64,000 nt of DNA from Spirosoma terrae (GCF_010435915.1 NZ_JAAFZH010000009.1:213393-277392), one strand, 5' to 3'; shown: positions 53,227 to 62,227, numbered from the stretch's first letter. The notes: generated from the letters alone by a model not told the origin. Made by a program: numbers and translations.

Positions 53227-54627
53227 TTACTTCTTTTTCGCCAGTTCCAGTGCCTGGGTTGTTGTGTAATATTTGGCAATCATGTTCGGCACTTCCCAGG
53301 CAGGCAGTTTACCCTCTTTCAGGAACTGCAGGTATTTCTGCATCACCCGGCCGAAGTGCGCTTCATGGCCTTCTTTGTATTTTTCAGGAATAACGACTTC
53401 ATAGCCTTTGGCAATTTTCTTCACCTCTACTCCCGGAAACTCTTTCTGAATAGCAGGCAAAACCGACTTCAACGACGCGTCGAGCGACGTATTGCCCGCA
53501 ACAGGTTCGACGTAAAGTGTGGGTTTGTAGTTCTGTTCTGCCCCCTGACGAATAATCAGATTGGCTTTTGTGCCGCGCATAATCGAGTAATGCGTATCGC
53601 CCGCGCCTTCTGGTGCCTTGTAAGCCCAGGTAACGGATACTTTCGCATTGACACCCCGGATTTTGTAGTTAATCTCTCCATTGCTATATACCCGGAGAAT
53701 ACTATCCTTCACTACGTCTTTTTTGAGATAGTCCGGAAAGGTAGCCTGCTTGGTAATTGCCTTGAACTGGCTCAGGCTCATATCAGTCGTCCACCGGCGG
53801 GCTGAGTTGAGGCTAATATCTTTCTGGTAATCGATGGTTTGTTCGGGGAAACACTCCCACTGCACCAGATCGACCAGGTGCGTTGTTACGTCGACGATCC
53901 CTTCGCCCTGCTGCGCTACGTCCATAAACCAAGCCGGACGTGTCAGAATACTGCCCGATACGTTCTTGTAGAAATGGTGAACGCTTTCTTTGGTAACAGC
54001 CGGGTTTTCGGGAGTTCCTTTTTCCAACGTACCGAACACGTCGGCTTGCTGCGAAAAGGCCCGCTGCAGCATGGTCGAGATCTCATACCGTTCCGTCATA
54101 ATATCGTAGAGCAGTACGTTGTTTTTCTCAGCAGCAGCGAAAGCCTCCTTCAACTCGTTGAACTTCTCCGAGGAGATAACCATTGGTTTATCGGCCAATA
54201 CGTTAAATCCGGCCTCAACCGTCTTGTAGACGTAGTCCGTTTTCAGGCGATTGTTACCAGCCATCACCACTACGTTTCCAGCCTTTTCGCTAATCATTTT
54301 ATCAAAAAAGTCAGCGCCTTTGTAGACCTCTTCTTTCCAATGCGTCGGATCGCCAGCCCGTGTGTTGTAGCCGTCAATTTTATCCAGATGCAGTTGAAGG
54401 TCGGACGGTCCGTCGCTACGGCCATCGGGGGCATACACATGCACAACCGAATCTACTCCCTCGTACATCGACTTTTGCACCAGAGCGGCATGAAAATGAC
54501 CAGGGTCCAGCGTAATTAAACGAATCATACCATCTTCCGAATCTTGTCCGGCTTTTTTCTCCGACGACTGACAGCCCAAAATCAGGGCTGCCGACAACAG
54601 GCTGGCAACAACTGGAAATAACTTCAT
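53227..54627 (-). CDS. Gfo/Idh/MocA-type lipoprotein with oxidoreductase C-terminal domain
   Basis: A 466-residue lipoprotein starting MKLFPVVASLLSAALILGC (lipobox cysteine at residue 19). The N-terminal Rossmann-like half has IRLITLDPGHFHAALVQKSM and VLADKPMVISSEKF; the second half matches the putative oxidoreductase C-terminal domain type often fused to Gfo/Idh in Bacteroidota (PF16490). It is probably tethered to the outer face of the inner or inner face of the outer membrane. Between two Tat-exported homologues in the same array. Confidence 0.85.
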   Translation of the reverse strand: MKLFPVVASLLSAALILGCQSSEKKAGQDSEDGMIRLITLDPGHFHAALVQKSMYEGVDSVVHVYAPDGRSDGPSDLQLHLDKIDGYNTRAGDPTHWKEEVYKGADFFDKMISEKAGNVVVMAGNNRLKTDYVYKTVEAGFNVLADKPMVISSEKFNELKEAFAAAEKNNVLLYDIMTERYEISTMLQRAFSQQADVFGTLEKGTPENPAVTKESVHHFYKNVSGSILTRPAWFMDVAQQGEGIVDVTTHLVDLVQWECFPEQTIDYQKDISLNSARRWTTDMSLSQFKAITKQATFPDYLKKDVVKDSILRVYSNGEINYKIRGVNAKVSVTWAYKAPEGAGDTHYSIMRGTKANLIIRQGAEQNYKPTLYVEPVAGNTSLDASLKSVLPAIQKEFPGVEVKKIAKGYEVVIPEKYKEGHEAHFGRVMQKYLQFLKEGKLPAWEVPNMIAKYYTTTQALELAKKK

Positions 54628-54655
54628 TCTACAGTAATAATTTTAGAGTTGTGTT

Positions 54656-54710
54656 GAGTGATTATGCTGTAAGCGTCAGCATCCTGCTGACGCTTACAGC
54701 ATAATCACTC
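54656..54710. repeat. 25-bp perfect hairpin inside the leftward array
   Basis: Arms 54656-54680 and 54686-54710 are perfect reverse complements with a 5-base loop (GAGTGATTATGCTGTAAGCG to the centre). It lies 29 bases before the ATG of the lipoprotein gene, and no T-run follows on the minus strand. Confidence 0.85.
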
Positions 54711-54720
54711 GGTTTATATA

Positions 54721-54802
54721 GTTTATAGTCTTTGGTTTTTATGGTTAGGAGCTTTTTTGGAAAGCTCCTTTACCCGCTAACTAGAAACAAAAAACTATAA
54801 AC
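54721..54802. repeat. Nested hairpin, GTTTATAG family
   Basis: An outer pair (GTTTATAGT at 54721-54729 with 54794-54802) encloses an inner 9-bp stem (AGGAGCTTT at 54747-54755 with 54761-54769). It lies 9 bases after the stop of the upstream Gfo/Idh gene and next to the preceding hairpin. Confidence 0.7.
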
Positions 54803-54810
54803 CCAAAACT

Positions 54811-56229
54811 CTACTTACCCCTGGCCGATGCCATCGTTTTGATGGCGTACTCAGACCGCTGTGGACGTGACAGCAGTTTATTAGCTTCCGGATCGTTTTT
54901 GAACTGCTCCTTTTTAGGGTCCCAGTAGAGCTTACGGTTCAATTTCATGGCGGCATGATGCAGCAGGCAGGCCGAACACGACCGATGCCCTATTTCGGCG
55001 GGAGCGATGGGTTGCTTCCGGCTAACGATGCTTTCGAGCCAGTTGCCGTGATGTTCCTTGCTAACCGTCAGGTGTACTTCTTTCGGCCCGATAACCGACG
55101 TCATGATTTTAGGATCGCTGGCATCCAGTTTTTTGGCGGCATTTTGCTTGGCGATAGGGTCGCTGGCCGTTACAGACGCATCGCCCCGCGACACGAAAAT
55201 CCATCCGTCGGTACCTTCAAATCGGATACCGTTCGGAATTTCGTTGCTCACAATCATGTGAACACCATTCTCATACAAGGCTTCGGTTCTGAAAATACCA
55301 TGAACATCCCACAGGCCAGATTTTGGGAAGTCGGCGTGCCCCCAGATTTCGATGGGCCCCGTATGTTCGGTATTCATGGCCCAATGCGCACAATCGATAT
55401 GGTGCGAACCCCAGCCGGTGATCATCCCAGCCCCAAACTGTTCGCAACGTAACCAGCCCGGACGGTCGTAACCGACCTGTGGATGAACCCGCTTTTCGGT
55501 ATAATATACGTCAGGCGTCGTACCCAGCCACATATCGTAGTTCAGGTTTTTGGGAACCGGCATCTTTGGCTCATCCTCGCCGGCCGGGTCGCCGGGCAGC
55601 CCCACATAAACTGTTTTCAATTGACCGATACGTCCGTTACGTACCAGCTCGGCCGCATATCGAAACTGCTCCGACGAGCGCTGCTGACTACCAACCTGCA
55701 CAATCTGCTTAGACTGGTTGACGGCATCGGCCATCATCCGTCCTTCCGAAATGGTCAGTGAGGCTGGTTTCTGCATATACACGTCCTTTTTAGCCCGCAC
55801 CGCATCGACCACAATCGGCGCATGCCAATGATCGGGTGTACTCACGATCACCGCATCTACATCTTTATTGGTAAGGAGTTCCCGGTAGTCCGTATATACC
55901 CGTACACCATCGTAATTCTTACCATTTTTTTTCGAATAATAGTCGTTGACAAGCTTTTTGGCGTCTTCGGCCCGATTACTATCCAGATCGCAAACGGCCA
56001 TAATAAGTGCATTGTCGTATTGCCAGACACCTGGTATGTCATGTCCGCGCGAGATACGTCCCGTGCCGATAGCCGCTACGTTGATTCGATTGCTCGGCGC
56101 GTTCTTACCAAAGACCGAGGCTGGCACAATCGTCGGGAAGCCGCCAATAATCGTTGTCGACAGGACGCCTTTCGCCGTTGTTTTCAGAAAACTCCGTCTT
56201 GATTCATCCCGTGTTTTATCGCTCTTCAT
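54811..56229 (-). CDS. Gfo/Idh/MocA-family oxidoreductase with Tat signal (second)
   Basis: A 472-residue oxidoreductase with a twin-arginine signal (ESRRSFLKTTAKG), so likely exported folded. Cofactor site INVAAIGTGRISRGHDI, catalytic MQKPASLTISEGRMMAD (the EKP-type lysine), and substrate site GWGSHHIDCAHWAMNTEH with adjacent histidines. It is the largest of the three Gfo/Idh proteins. Possibly acts on glycosides or glucuronides (context inference). The next upstream gene is GH67, across a repeat. Confidence 0.88.
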   Translation of the reverse strand: MKSDKTRDESRRSFLKTTAKGVLSTTIIGGFPTIVPASVFGKNAPSNRINVAAIGTGRISRGHDIPGVWQYDNALIMAVCDLDSNRAEDAKKLVNDYYSKKNGKNYDGVRVYTDYRELLTNKDVDAVIVSTPDHWHAPIVVDAVRAKKDVYMQKPASLTISEGRMMADAVNQSKQIVQVGSQQRSSEQFRYAAELVRNGRIGQLKTVYVGLPGDPAGEDEPKMPVPKNLNYDMWLGTTPDVYYTEKRVHPQVGYDRPGWLRCEQFGAGMITGWGSHHIDCAHWAMNTEHTGPIEIWGHADFPKSGLWDVHGIFRTEALYENGVHMIVSNEIPNGIRFEGTDGWIFVSRGDASVTASDPIAKQNAAKKLDASDPKIMTSVIGPKEVHLTVSKEHHGNWLESIVSRKQPIAPAEIGHRSCSACLLHHAAMKLNRKLYWDPKKEQFKNDPEANKLLSRPQRSEYAIKTMASARGK

Positions 56230-56286
56230 GGTCGTTAAGGATTTAGGACTAGTTAGTTAATAAAAAAGTGGCAATACATTCTATAC

Positions 56287-56396
56287 TTCACCTCACCCCT
56301 GCCCCCTCTCCTTGAAATAAGGAGAGGGGATAGCCTACAGTCATTCAATCTCGATTATGGGAGACAACTCCCCTCTCCTTATTTCAAGGGGGTGAA
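56287..56396. repeat. GC-rich compound inverted repeat
   Basis: A 20-bp perfect pair (56310-56329 and 56370-56389, CCTTGAAATAAGGAGAGGGG) plus an outer TTCA/TGAA pair encloses a 40-base loop. The left arm also self-pairs (CCCCTCTCC/GGAGAGGGG). It resembles the element at 37597-37703 in style. It sits between GH67 and the Gfo/Idh gene. Confidence 0.8.
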
Positions 56397-56404
56397 GTCA
56401 ACCT

Positions 56405-58513
56405 TTACCTCATCAAATACACATCGACGAGTTTTTTCACATCGTCCAACGTCCGGTCTGGCTTTTTATAGGAAGCAGGAATGGGCTGACGGGCGTACTC
56501 CTGCAGATAGAGCACCCACGCGTCGCGCCACCAGATAGCTTCTTTATGCTGTGTTTGCAATCGGGCCGCTACGTTGGTGTACGTTTCGGGATCGATCTCG
56601 TTTTTCACCTGATTCCATTGCTTCTGCATCCAGATAACCGAGTCGGCCCCTGTATAGAAGTGCGTACAGAGTTCGTCCCAGAGCGACCGGCCTGTCGACA
56701 GTTTTTTCGTCCAGGCAACGTGGTGAAACCAGAGCAGATAAGGCAATGGGCAGGTTTCAGGATTATTCCACTGCTGCTGAACAGCAGGCGCATACTGGCT
56801 TAAGGCATCGCTACCCTTCGCGGTCCGGTCAAACCCAATGCCAACCGAATCGGCCCGGTGGTAATAGACTGCTGTCCAGTCAGGGCGAGGGCTTCTGTTC
56901 TGCCAGGGTTCCGGCGCAAAATGTACACCTGTCCAGGGCCGCGAAAGGCCCATCGGCGTATTATAGTTCACATAAATATCCCGCGATTTAAGCATCATAT
57001 CCGTGATGGGCTTCACCGCTTTAGGCTCGGTGGTCAGCGTCATGGTTACCCATTCGTTCGCTATGGCTTCGGACGACAGCGTATGATCCCAGGCTAACCG
57101 ACCGAACGCATACCAGTTCGCCTGTGCCATAGGGTGTCCCGTCCAGTTACGATCCGAACCGGTGTTAGCCACACCCGCCATCGCTGTCAGTTCATAGCCA
57201 AAGGCGCTGCCATCCACCACTTTTGCTACGGTTGTACCTTTGCCTTTCGCATACGTATCAGACTCCAGGCATTCTTTGAAGAGCGGAGCCTCATAGACCA
57301 TGTGCGTAGCAAAACCCAGGTACTCCTGCGTGATCTGGAACTCCACGGCCAGGGGTGTTTTTGGCATTTTCCCGAATAAAGGAGAAAAAGGCTCACGCGG
57401 TTGAAAATCAATCGGTCCGTTTTTGACCTGCACGATCACTTTCTTATCGAATTTGCCATCGAGATCGCCAAACTCTTCGAGTGCCGCCTTGAACCGATCG
57501 GCTTTTGGGTCAGCTTTATAGACAAAGGCCCGCCAGAGCACAATGCCATCGTACGGTTTCAGTGCCTCAGCCAGCATGTTAGCCCCATCGGCGTGATTCC
57601 GACCATAATCCTGCGGACCCGGCTCCCCCTCCGAATTGGCTTTGACCAGAAACCCACCAAAATCGGGAATGAGCGAATAAATTTCTTTGGTTTTGTCGGC
57701 CCACCATTTCCGAACCTCAGGATCGAGCGGATCGGCCGTTTTTAAGCCGCCAATGGTTTTGGGAGCCGGGAAATAAATGGACAGATACACCCGAATACCG
57801 TACTGCCGAAACACACCCGCCAAAGCCGCTACTTTATGGAGATATTCGGTAGTCAGAAAACGAGAACTGGCATTGACGTTATTAACTACCGTAGCGTTGA
57901 TTCCCAGCGATGCGTTGGCGCGTGCGTAGTCGCGATAACGCGGATCGAGCCGTTCCGGCAGTTCGTACCATTTCCAGAGCGACTCACCGGCGTACCCCCG
58001 CTCAATGGTTGCATTCGGATTGTCCCAATGGTTAAGCATCCGGTAACGTACTTTCGGGCTACTGGTCAGCGCCAGGTTCGCCATGGGCTGTAAGGTTTGC
58101 AACTGACGTAGCAGAGCAAAGGCTCCATACAACACCGCCGATTCTGTTTTTCCGCTGATGACGATGTTGTTCGATTGACTTTTAATCTGGTAGCCTTCGG
58201 CGTTCAGCGTCGGGAGGCCGGTATTCGTTACGGCAAGAATAATCCCACCCGTCCGATTGCCTGCGTTCGCCAGGACCGGCACCGATTTTCCCAGTAATCC
58301 CTGAAGCCCATTCTTCAACTCGTCCGACGCGGCTTTCAGCACAGGACTGTTTCCACTAACCGCAATAAATTGAGCAGAACGGGCATAGGCTTCCCGCTTA
58401 CCGGCATCCTTGATTAAGTCGTATTTCAGCCACAAACGGTACCCATCGTCAGCGTAACTGCATATAGTGGTGAATACCAAAAAACAGAAGGAGATAAGCT
58501 TTTTACAATTCAT
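56405..58513 (-). CDS. Alpha-glucuronidase, GH67
   Basis: A 702-residue exported enzyme that removes 4-O-methyl-glucuronic acid from the end of xylooligosaccharides. The ATG at 58513 gives a signal peptide (MNCKKLISFCFLVFTTICSY). The mature part begins DDGYRLWLKYDLI, the family's first motif. The catalytic-domain signature LVKANSEGEPGPQDYGRNH with HADGANMLAEAL, and EFQITQEYLGFATHM carrying acidic catalytic residues, are intact. Length is normal for GH67. It is upstream of the Gfo/Idh gene and downstream of uxuA, placing glucuronate release next to its catabolism. Confidence 0.95.
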   Translation of the reverse strand: MNCKKLISFCFLVFTTICSYADDGYRLWLKYDLIKDAGKREAYARSAQFIAVSGNSPVLKAASDELKNGLQGLLGKSVPVLANAGNRTGGIILAVTNTGLPTLNAEGYQIKSQSNNIVISGKTESAVLYGAFALLRQLQTLQPMANLALTSSPKVRYRMLNHWDNPNATIERGYAGESLWKWYELPERLDPRYRDYARANASLGINATVVNNVNASSRFLTTEYLHKVAALAGVFRQYGIRVYLSIYFPAPKTIGGLKTADPLDPEVRKWWADKTKEIYSLIPDFGGFLVKANSEGEPGPQDYGRNHADGANMLAEALKPYDGIVLWRAFVYKADPKADRFKAALEEFGDLDGKFDKKVIVQVKNGPIDFQPREPFSPLFGKMPKTPLAVEFQITQEYLGFATHMVYEAPLFKECLESDTYAKGKGTTVAKVVDGSAFGYELTAMAGVANTGSDRNWTGHPMAQANWYAFGRLAWDHTLSSEAIANEWVTMTLTTEPKAVKPITDMMLKSRDIYVNYNTPMGLSRPWTGVHFAPEPWQNRSPRPDWTAVYYHRADSVGIGFDRTAKGSDALSQYAPAVQQQWNNPETCPLPYLLWFHHVAWTKKLSTGRSLWDELCTHFYTGADSVIWMQKQWNQVKNEIDPETYTNVAARLQTQHKEAIWWRDAWVLYLQEYARQPIPASYKKPDRTLDDVKKLVDVYLMR

Positions 58514-58536
58514 GCGTTGTTGGATGATTTTTTTTA

Positions 58537-58567
58537 GATACGCCATCTCTTAAAGACATGGCGTATC
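58537..58567. repeat. 10-bp hairpin between uxuA and GH67
   Basis: GATACGCCAT (58537-58546) pairs with ATGGCGTATC (58558-58567) around an 11-base loop; a T8 run lies just to the left. On the minus strand that becomes a run of A, so it is not a standard terminator for uxuA. Confidence 0.55.
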
Positions 58568-58589
58568 GGCATGGCGTTTCTACAAAAGA

Positions 58590-59807
58590 CTAATGTGTTT
58601 CTTCCAGCGATCGAGTAATCCCCAACTCAAGCCCTCTTATTTCGGCCAGTCCCCGTAGGCGACCAATGGCCGAATAGCCAGGATACGTACCCTTATCGAC
58701 CCGTAAATCGTCGAGCATCTGATGACCGTGATCGGGTCGCATCGGAATCGACGTAGCGCCCGTTCCCTGTTGCCTACGTCGCTGTTGTTCGAGCACAATA
58801 GCCTTTACCACGGCATACATATCCACATCGCCTTCCAGATGATCAGCCTCATGGAAGTTACGCGGGTTCTCCTCCCGCTTCGTGGTACGGAGGTGAATAA
58901 AATGAATGCGATTGCCGAACCGGCGAATCATAGCGGGCAAATCATTATCCGGACGAATACCCAACGAGCCCGTGCAGAACGTAATGCCATTCGCCACTAC
59001 GTCGCTGGCGGCCATTAGCTGCGCCAGATCGGCTTCCGTACTGACCACACGCGGCAGACCCAGCAACGGCCGTGGCGGATCGTCGGGGTGAATACAAAGA
59101 TTTACGCCCAGTTCATTCGCGACAGGAGCTACCTCCCGAATGAAAAAGTACAGATTGTCGCGTAAAGCCTGATCGCTGATCGTCGCATACTCATTCAGTA
59201 ATCCCTGAAACGTATCGAGCGAAAACGCTTCGTTGGAGCCAGGCAATCCCAGCAATACTACGTTGACCAACGTAGCAACTTCGTCTGCCGTCATCCGGGC
59301 AAACCGCTGGCGAGCAGCCTGCGCTACGTCGGGTTCGTAGTCAGATTCGGCATCGGGCCGTTTTAGAATGCAGAGATCGAACAAAGCAAAATCTTCCCAG
59401 ACAAACCGCAAGGCCAACGATCCGTCGGGCATTTCATACGACAGATTCGTCCTCGACCAGTCGAGCACCGGCATGAAATTGTAACACACCGTATTGATAC
59501 CGCAGGCCGCCAGATTCCGAAGCGACTGCTTGTAGTTGTCGATATAGAGGGCCCGGTCTGGACGGCCTTTCTTGATATCTTCGTGAACAGGCAGACTTTC
59601 GACCACCGCCCAATGAAGGGGCGAATACCGATCATTGGCGGCTTCGATCAGTCGTTTCCGCTCCTCAATCGCTTCGACCGACCAGACCGCTCCGACCGGA
59701 ATCTGATGCAAAGCCGTAACGATGCCCGTACAGCCTGCCTGCCGAATATCCATCAACGACACCGGATCGTTCGGCCCGAACCAGCGCATAGTTTGTAGCA
59801 TTCCCAT
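58590..59807 (-). CDS. uxuA: Mannonate dehydratase
   Basis: A 405-residue cytoplasmic enzyme that turns D-mannonate into 2-keto-3-deoxygluconate in glucuronate breakdown. The N-terminus [20 protein letters not shown] and the segments [48 protein letters not shown] (here [20 protein letters not shown]), [20 protein letters not shown] and [12 protein letters not shown] are the UxuA signature set, with metal ligands in the HPDD and HLR parts. The isomerase (uxaC) and oxidoreductase (uxuB) are not seen; the SDR could replace uxuB. It has no signal peptide, unlike most of its neighbours. Confidence 0.96.
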   Translation of the reverse strand: MGMLQTMRWFGPNDPVSLMDIRQAGCTGIVTALHQIPVGAVWSVEAIEERKRLIEAANDRYSPLHWAVVESLPVHEDIKKGRPDRALYIDNYKQSLRNLAACGINTVCYNFMPVLDWSRTNLSYEMPDGSLALRFVWEDFALFDLCILKRPDAESDYEPDVAQAARQRFARMTADEVATLVNVVLLGLPGSNEAFSLDTFQGLLNEYATISDQALRDNLYFFIREVAPVANELGVNLCIHPDDPPRPLLGLPRVVSTEADLAQLMAASDVVANGITFCTGSLGIRPDNDLPAMIRRFGNRIHFIHLRTTKREENPRNFHEADHLEGDVDMYAVVKAIVLEQQRRRQQGTGATSIPMRPDHGHQMLDDLRVDKGTYPGYSAIGRLRGLAEIRGLELGITRSLEETH

Positions 59808-59894
59808 GGTATCAAATTGAGCCAGTAGGACTCAACTTATCAATTGTATACGTATTGACTATTCGGGGGTTATGTCCGCGTTATTCTTGACGAG

Positions 59895-59954
59895 TTATCC
59901 ACACCCCAAACGAGTTATCCACAATTTAGATCGTTATTCGAGCAGTTATCCACA
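59895..59954 (+). promoter_or_regulatory. Cluster of three DnaA boxes (TTATCCACA)
   Basis: Three exact copies of TTATCCACA lie at 59895-59903, 59915-59923 and 59946-59954, all in the same direction, with starts 20 and 31 bp apart; each is preceded by AG. This is the high-affinity DnaA box sequence. They are in a 172-base gap between the enolase-family gene and uxuA, both read leftward. A role in DnaA titration or transcription control is inferred; I do not call it a chromosome origin because dnaA, dnaN or an AT-rich unwinding element are not next to it. Confidence 0.75.
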
Positions 59955-59979
59955 GCGATGCTGATGATCAGGCGAACGG

Positions 59980-61257
59980 TTATACGAAGAACGGTACGTC
60001 TTTAGGCGCGTATTTTTTCATACCTTCTTCGTTAATTTCTACTCCGATACCCGGCTTTTCGGAGAGCGGAATAAATCCTTTTTCGACCATGGGCCCGTCG
60101 AACGTAACGATCTCCTTAAACATCGGCTCTTCGTGGAAATAAAGCTGCCATTCCAGAATCAGGAAGTTCGGCACCGATGCGCAAACGTGGCTCGATGCCA
60201 TAGCCCCCAGGTAAGAAGCTACCATATGGGGCGCAAACGGAACGTAGTAGAGATTGGCCAGATTGGCAATACGTTGCGCTTCCCCTAACCCACCGGCTTT
60301 CTGCAAATCCGGCATGATAATATCGACGGCCCCGATTTCGAGCAATCGACGGAAGCCATGCGCCAGGTAGTGATTCTCACCCGCACAGATGGGCGTGTTC
60401 GACGCTTCGCGAATCTGGCGGTAGGCTTCCGGGTTTTCGGCAGGAATGGGTTCTTCCAGAAAGAGCAGATTCAATGGCTCCATCATTTTGGCCACCCGCC
60501 GACCCGTTGTTACGTCGTAGCGCCCGTGCATATCCACACAAATGTCAATCTTGGGCCCAACGGCCTGCCGAACCCCTGCAATCTGGTTATACATCCGCTC
60601 CAGCTCGCCTGGGCTGGCGGTCCAGTTATAAGCATCGTATTTATTGGGATCGTTACGTTCGTCGATGTCATATTTCACGGCCGTAAAGCCCATATCGACC
60701 GCTTTTTTGGCACTTTTACCGAACGCATCAGGGCTGGTATCGTGATCCCGATAGGCACCCGTATCGCAATACACCCGGATTTTGTCCCGGAACTTTCCGC
60801 CCAGTAATTGATAAACCGGCATACCCAGCGCTTTGCCGACCAGATCCCAGAGGGCCGTTTCCACAGCCGACAACACCGAAATATAGATACCGGCCTGAGC
60901 ACCCTCGAAGAAGCCCGCTTTGCGTACATCTTCAAAAATGCGGTTCACGTTCAGCGGGCTACGACCTTTGATCCGCGTTCCGATCAGTTTCACCAGATGA
61001 TACGTACCGACCGATGCATCAACAGCTTCTCCGCACCCCCAGATGCCCTGGTTGGTATGCACTTTTACAAACAGGCTGTGGCCATTGCGGGTGTAGCCAC
61101 ATTTGATATCCGTGATTTTCAGGTCAGAAGGTGCCGACGACTGGGGAGCCCGATCAACGGCGGTTTCCAGACCTTCGCCATAACTGGACAAAGCACTGGC
61201 ACTAAAGACACTGGCTAAAGCACTTTTGGTAAGGAACGAACGACGGGAAGTTTTCAT
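59980..61257 (-). CDS. Enolase-superfamily acid-sugar dehydratase (galactonate dehydratase-like), Tat-exported
   Basis: A 425-residue member of the mandelate racemase/muconate lactonising group. Signal MKTSRRSFLTKSALASVFSA has a twin-arginine motif. Metal ligands are D242 in VDMHGR, E268/E269 in FLEEP and E294 in AGEN. The DMHGR sequence with its histidine (H244) and the H344-D317 pair (APHM and PDLQK) matches the galactonate dehydratase subgroup; a KxK base is replaced by KYD (K195 to D197). The likely reaction is dehydration of an aldonate to a 2-keto-3-deoxy acid. Export by Tat is unusual for this family and suggests a periplasmic site. Confidence 0.87.
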   Translation of the reverse strand: MKTSRRSFLTKSALASVFSASALSSYGEGLETAVDRAPQSSAPSDLKITDIKCGYTRNGHSLFVKVHTNQGIWGCGEAVDASVGTYHLVKLIGTRIKGRSPLNVNRIFEDVRKAGFFEGAQAGIYISVLSAVETALWDLVGKALGMPVYQLLGGKFRDKIRVYCDTGAYRDHDTSPDAFGKSAKKAVDMGFTAVKYDIDERNDPNKYDAYNWTASPGELERMYNQIAGVRQAVGPKIDICVDMHGRYDVTTGRRVAKMMEPLNLLFLEEPIPAENPEAYRQIREASNTPICAGENHYLAHGFRRLLEIGAVDIIMPDLQKAGGLGEAQRIANLANLYYVPFAPHMVASYLGAMASSHVCASVPNFLILEWQLYFHEEPMFKEIVTFDGPMVEKGFIPLSEKPGIGVEINEEGMKKYAPKDVPFFV

Positions 61258-61282
61258 GGTTAATGAGTTTAGGGAGGGAGAA

Positions 61283-62227
61283 TTACCAGGTGCGGGTTTT
61301 GAGATAATCCTGGATTTGTTCTTTAGGGACAGGTAGTTCGTTTACGTGTGCGTTCAGCCACTGAGAGAAATCCTTTTCGATCTCGTCGGACCAGCGCGAG
61401 TCGATCTGGCCGGGCGTATATTTCTGCTCACGCAGTCGCTGGTGGCCGAACATATCACGCAGTCGAATGATCTCCGATGTTTTGACCACTTTCTCGGCCA
61501 GGTGTGGCGGGATGAAGCATACGGCGCCATCGCGTCCCAGCACAATGTCGCCCGGCATAACCATCACTTTACCAATGCGCGTTGGGCGGTTAATGCCCAC
61601 CAGAGTCGTATTTAAATTTCCCTCCGGGTTGTGGTGCGAGGGATGATAGCTACGGAAGTACGACGTGAAACCACCGATTTCTTTCAGGCCCGCAATGTCC
61701 CGAACGGCACCTTCGTAGACGATTCCGTTGCCCGTTTTCGCATAGATGGAGTTGCCCAGATTATCGCCAATGGTTGGACCATCTTCGTGCATACCAAACT
61801 GGTCCACGACGTATACATCTCCTTTCACCAGCAGATCGATTGGCCACGCATTCTGCGATTTAACACGCCCATCTTTCGTATGTCCTTTTTCGTCCGTAAC
61901 CCGATGAACATCCGGCCTGCCGGGCATGAACGTAGCGGTTACTGCCCGGCCAATCAATACGCTATCGGGATTAATGGTCTGCCAGTCGCCTGCAAACTGA
62001 TAGCGGTATTTTTCTCCTTTCAATACAGCCCATGCTTCTTCGTGCGTAACCAGCTTCATGCGCTTCAGAATAGCGTCGGATACTTTCGGACGACCATCCG
62101 GGAAACGCTCTCCCTTCCAGTCGGGGGTTAGAAAGATCAGTTCTTCGCGGGAGATCTGCTGTGCCACGGACTTGGTTTGCAATCCTATAAGCGATACCAC
62201 AGCCGCGATAAAGACTATCGGTTTCAT
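61283..62227 (-). CDS. RraA-like (HMG aldolase/regulator family) protein with signal peptide
   Basis: A 314-residue member of the RraA-like fold, which includes 4-hydroxy-4-methyl-2-oxoglutarate aldolases and the RNase E inhibitor RraA. The signal is MKPIVFIAAVVSLIGLQTKS, so it is exported, which argues against an RNase E role. The family core contains GDNLGNSIYAKTGNGIVYEG and GAVRDIAGLKEI, with the ligand region PGDIVLGRDGAVCFIPPH. It is longer than usual because of about 70 extra N-terminal residues. It is the first gene of the leftward array and has a LacI-type operator upstream. Likely an aldolase or lyase on a keto-acid. Confidence 0.85.
   Translation of the reverse strand: MKPIVFIAAVVSLIGLQTKSVAQQISREELIFLTPDWKGERFPDGRPKVSDAILKRMKLVTHEEAWAVLKGEKYRYQFAGDWQTINPDSVLIGRAVTATFMPGRPDVHRVTDEKGHTKDGRVKSQNAWPIDLLVKGDVYVVDQFGMHEDGPTIGDNLGNSIYAKTGNGIVYEGAVRDIAGLKEIGGFTSYFRSYHPSHHNPEGNLNTTLVGINRPTRIGKVMVMPGDIVLGRDGAVCFIPPHLAEKVVKTSEIIRLRDMFGHQRLREQKYTPGQIDSRWSDEIEKDFSQWLNAHVNELPVPKEQIQDYLKTRTW

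Noticed and set aside
53839..54519. Long open frame (226 codons) opposite the Gfo/Idh lipoprotein gene
   Set aside because: It is antisense to a clear gene, has no recognisable motif and no promoter; a shadow of codon bias.
59895..59954. Chromosomal replication origin
   Set aside because: Three DnaA boxes alone are not enough: no AT-rich unwinding region, dnaA, dnaN or ParB sites are next to them, and the gap is only 172 bases inside an operon.
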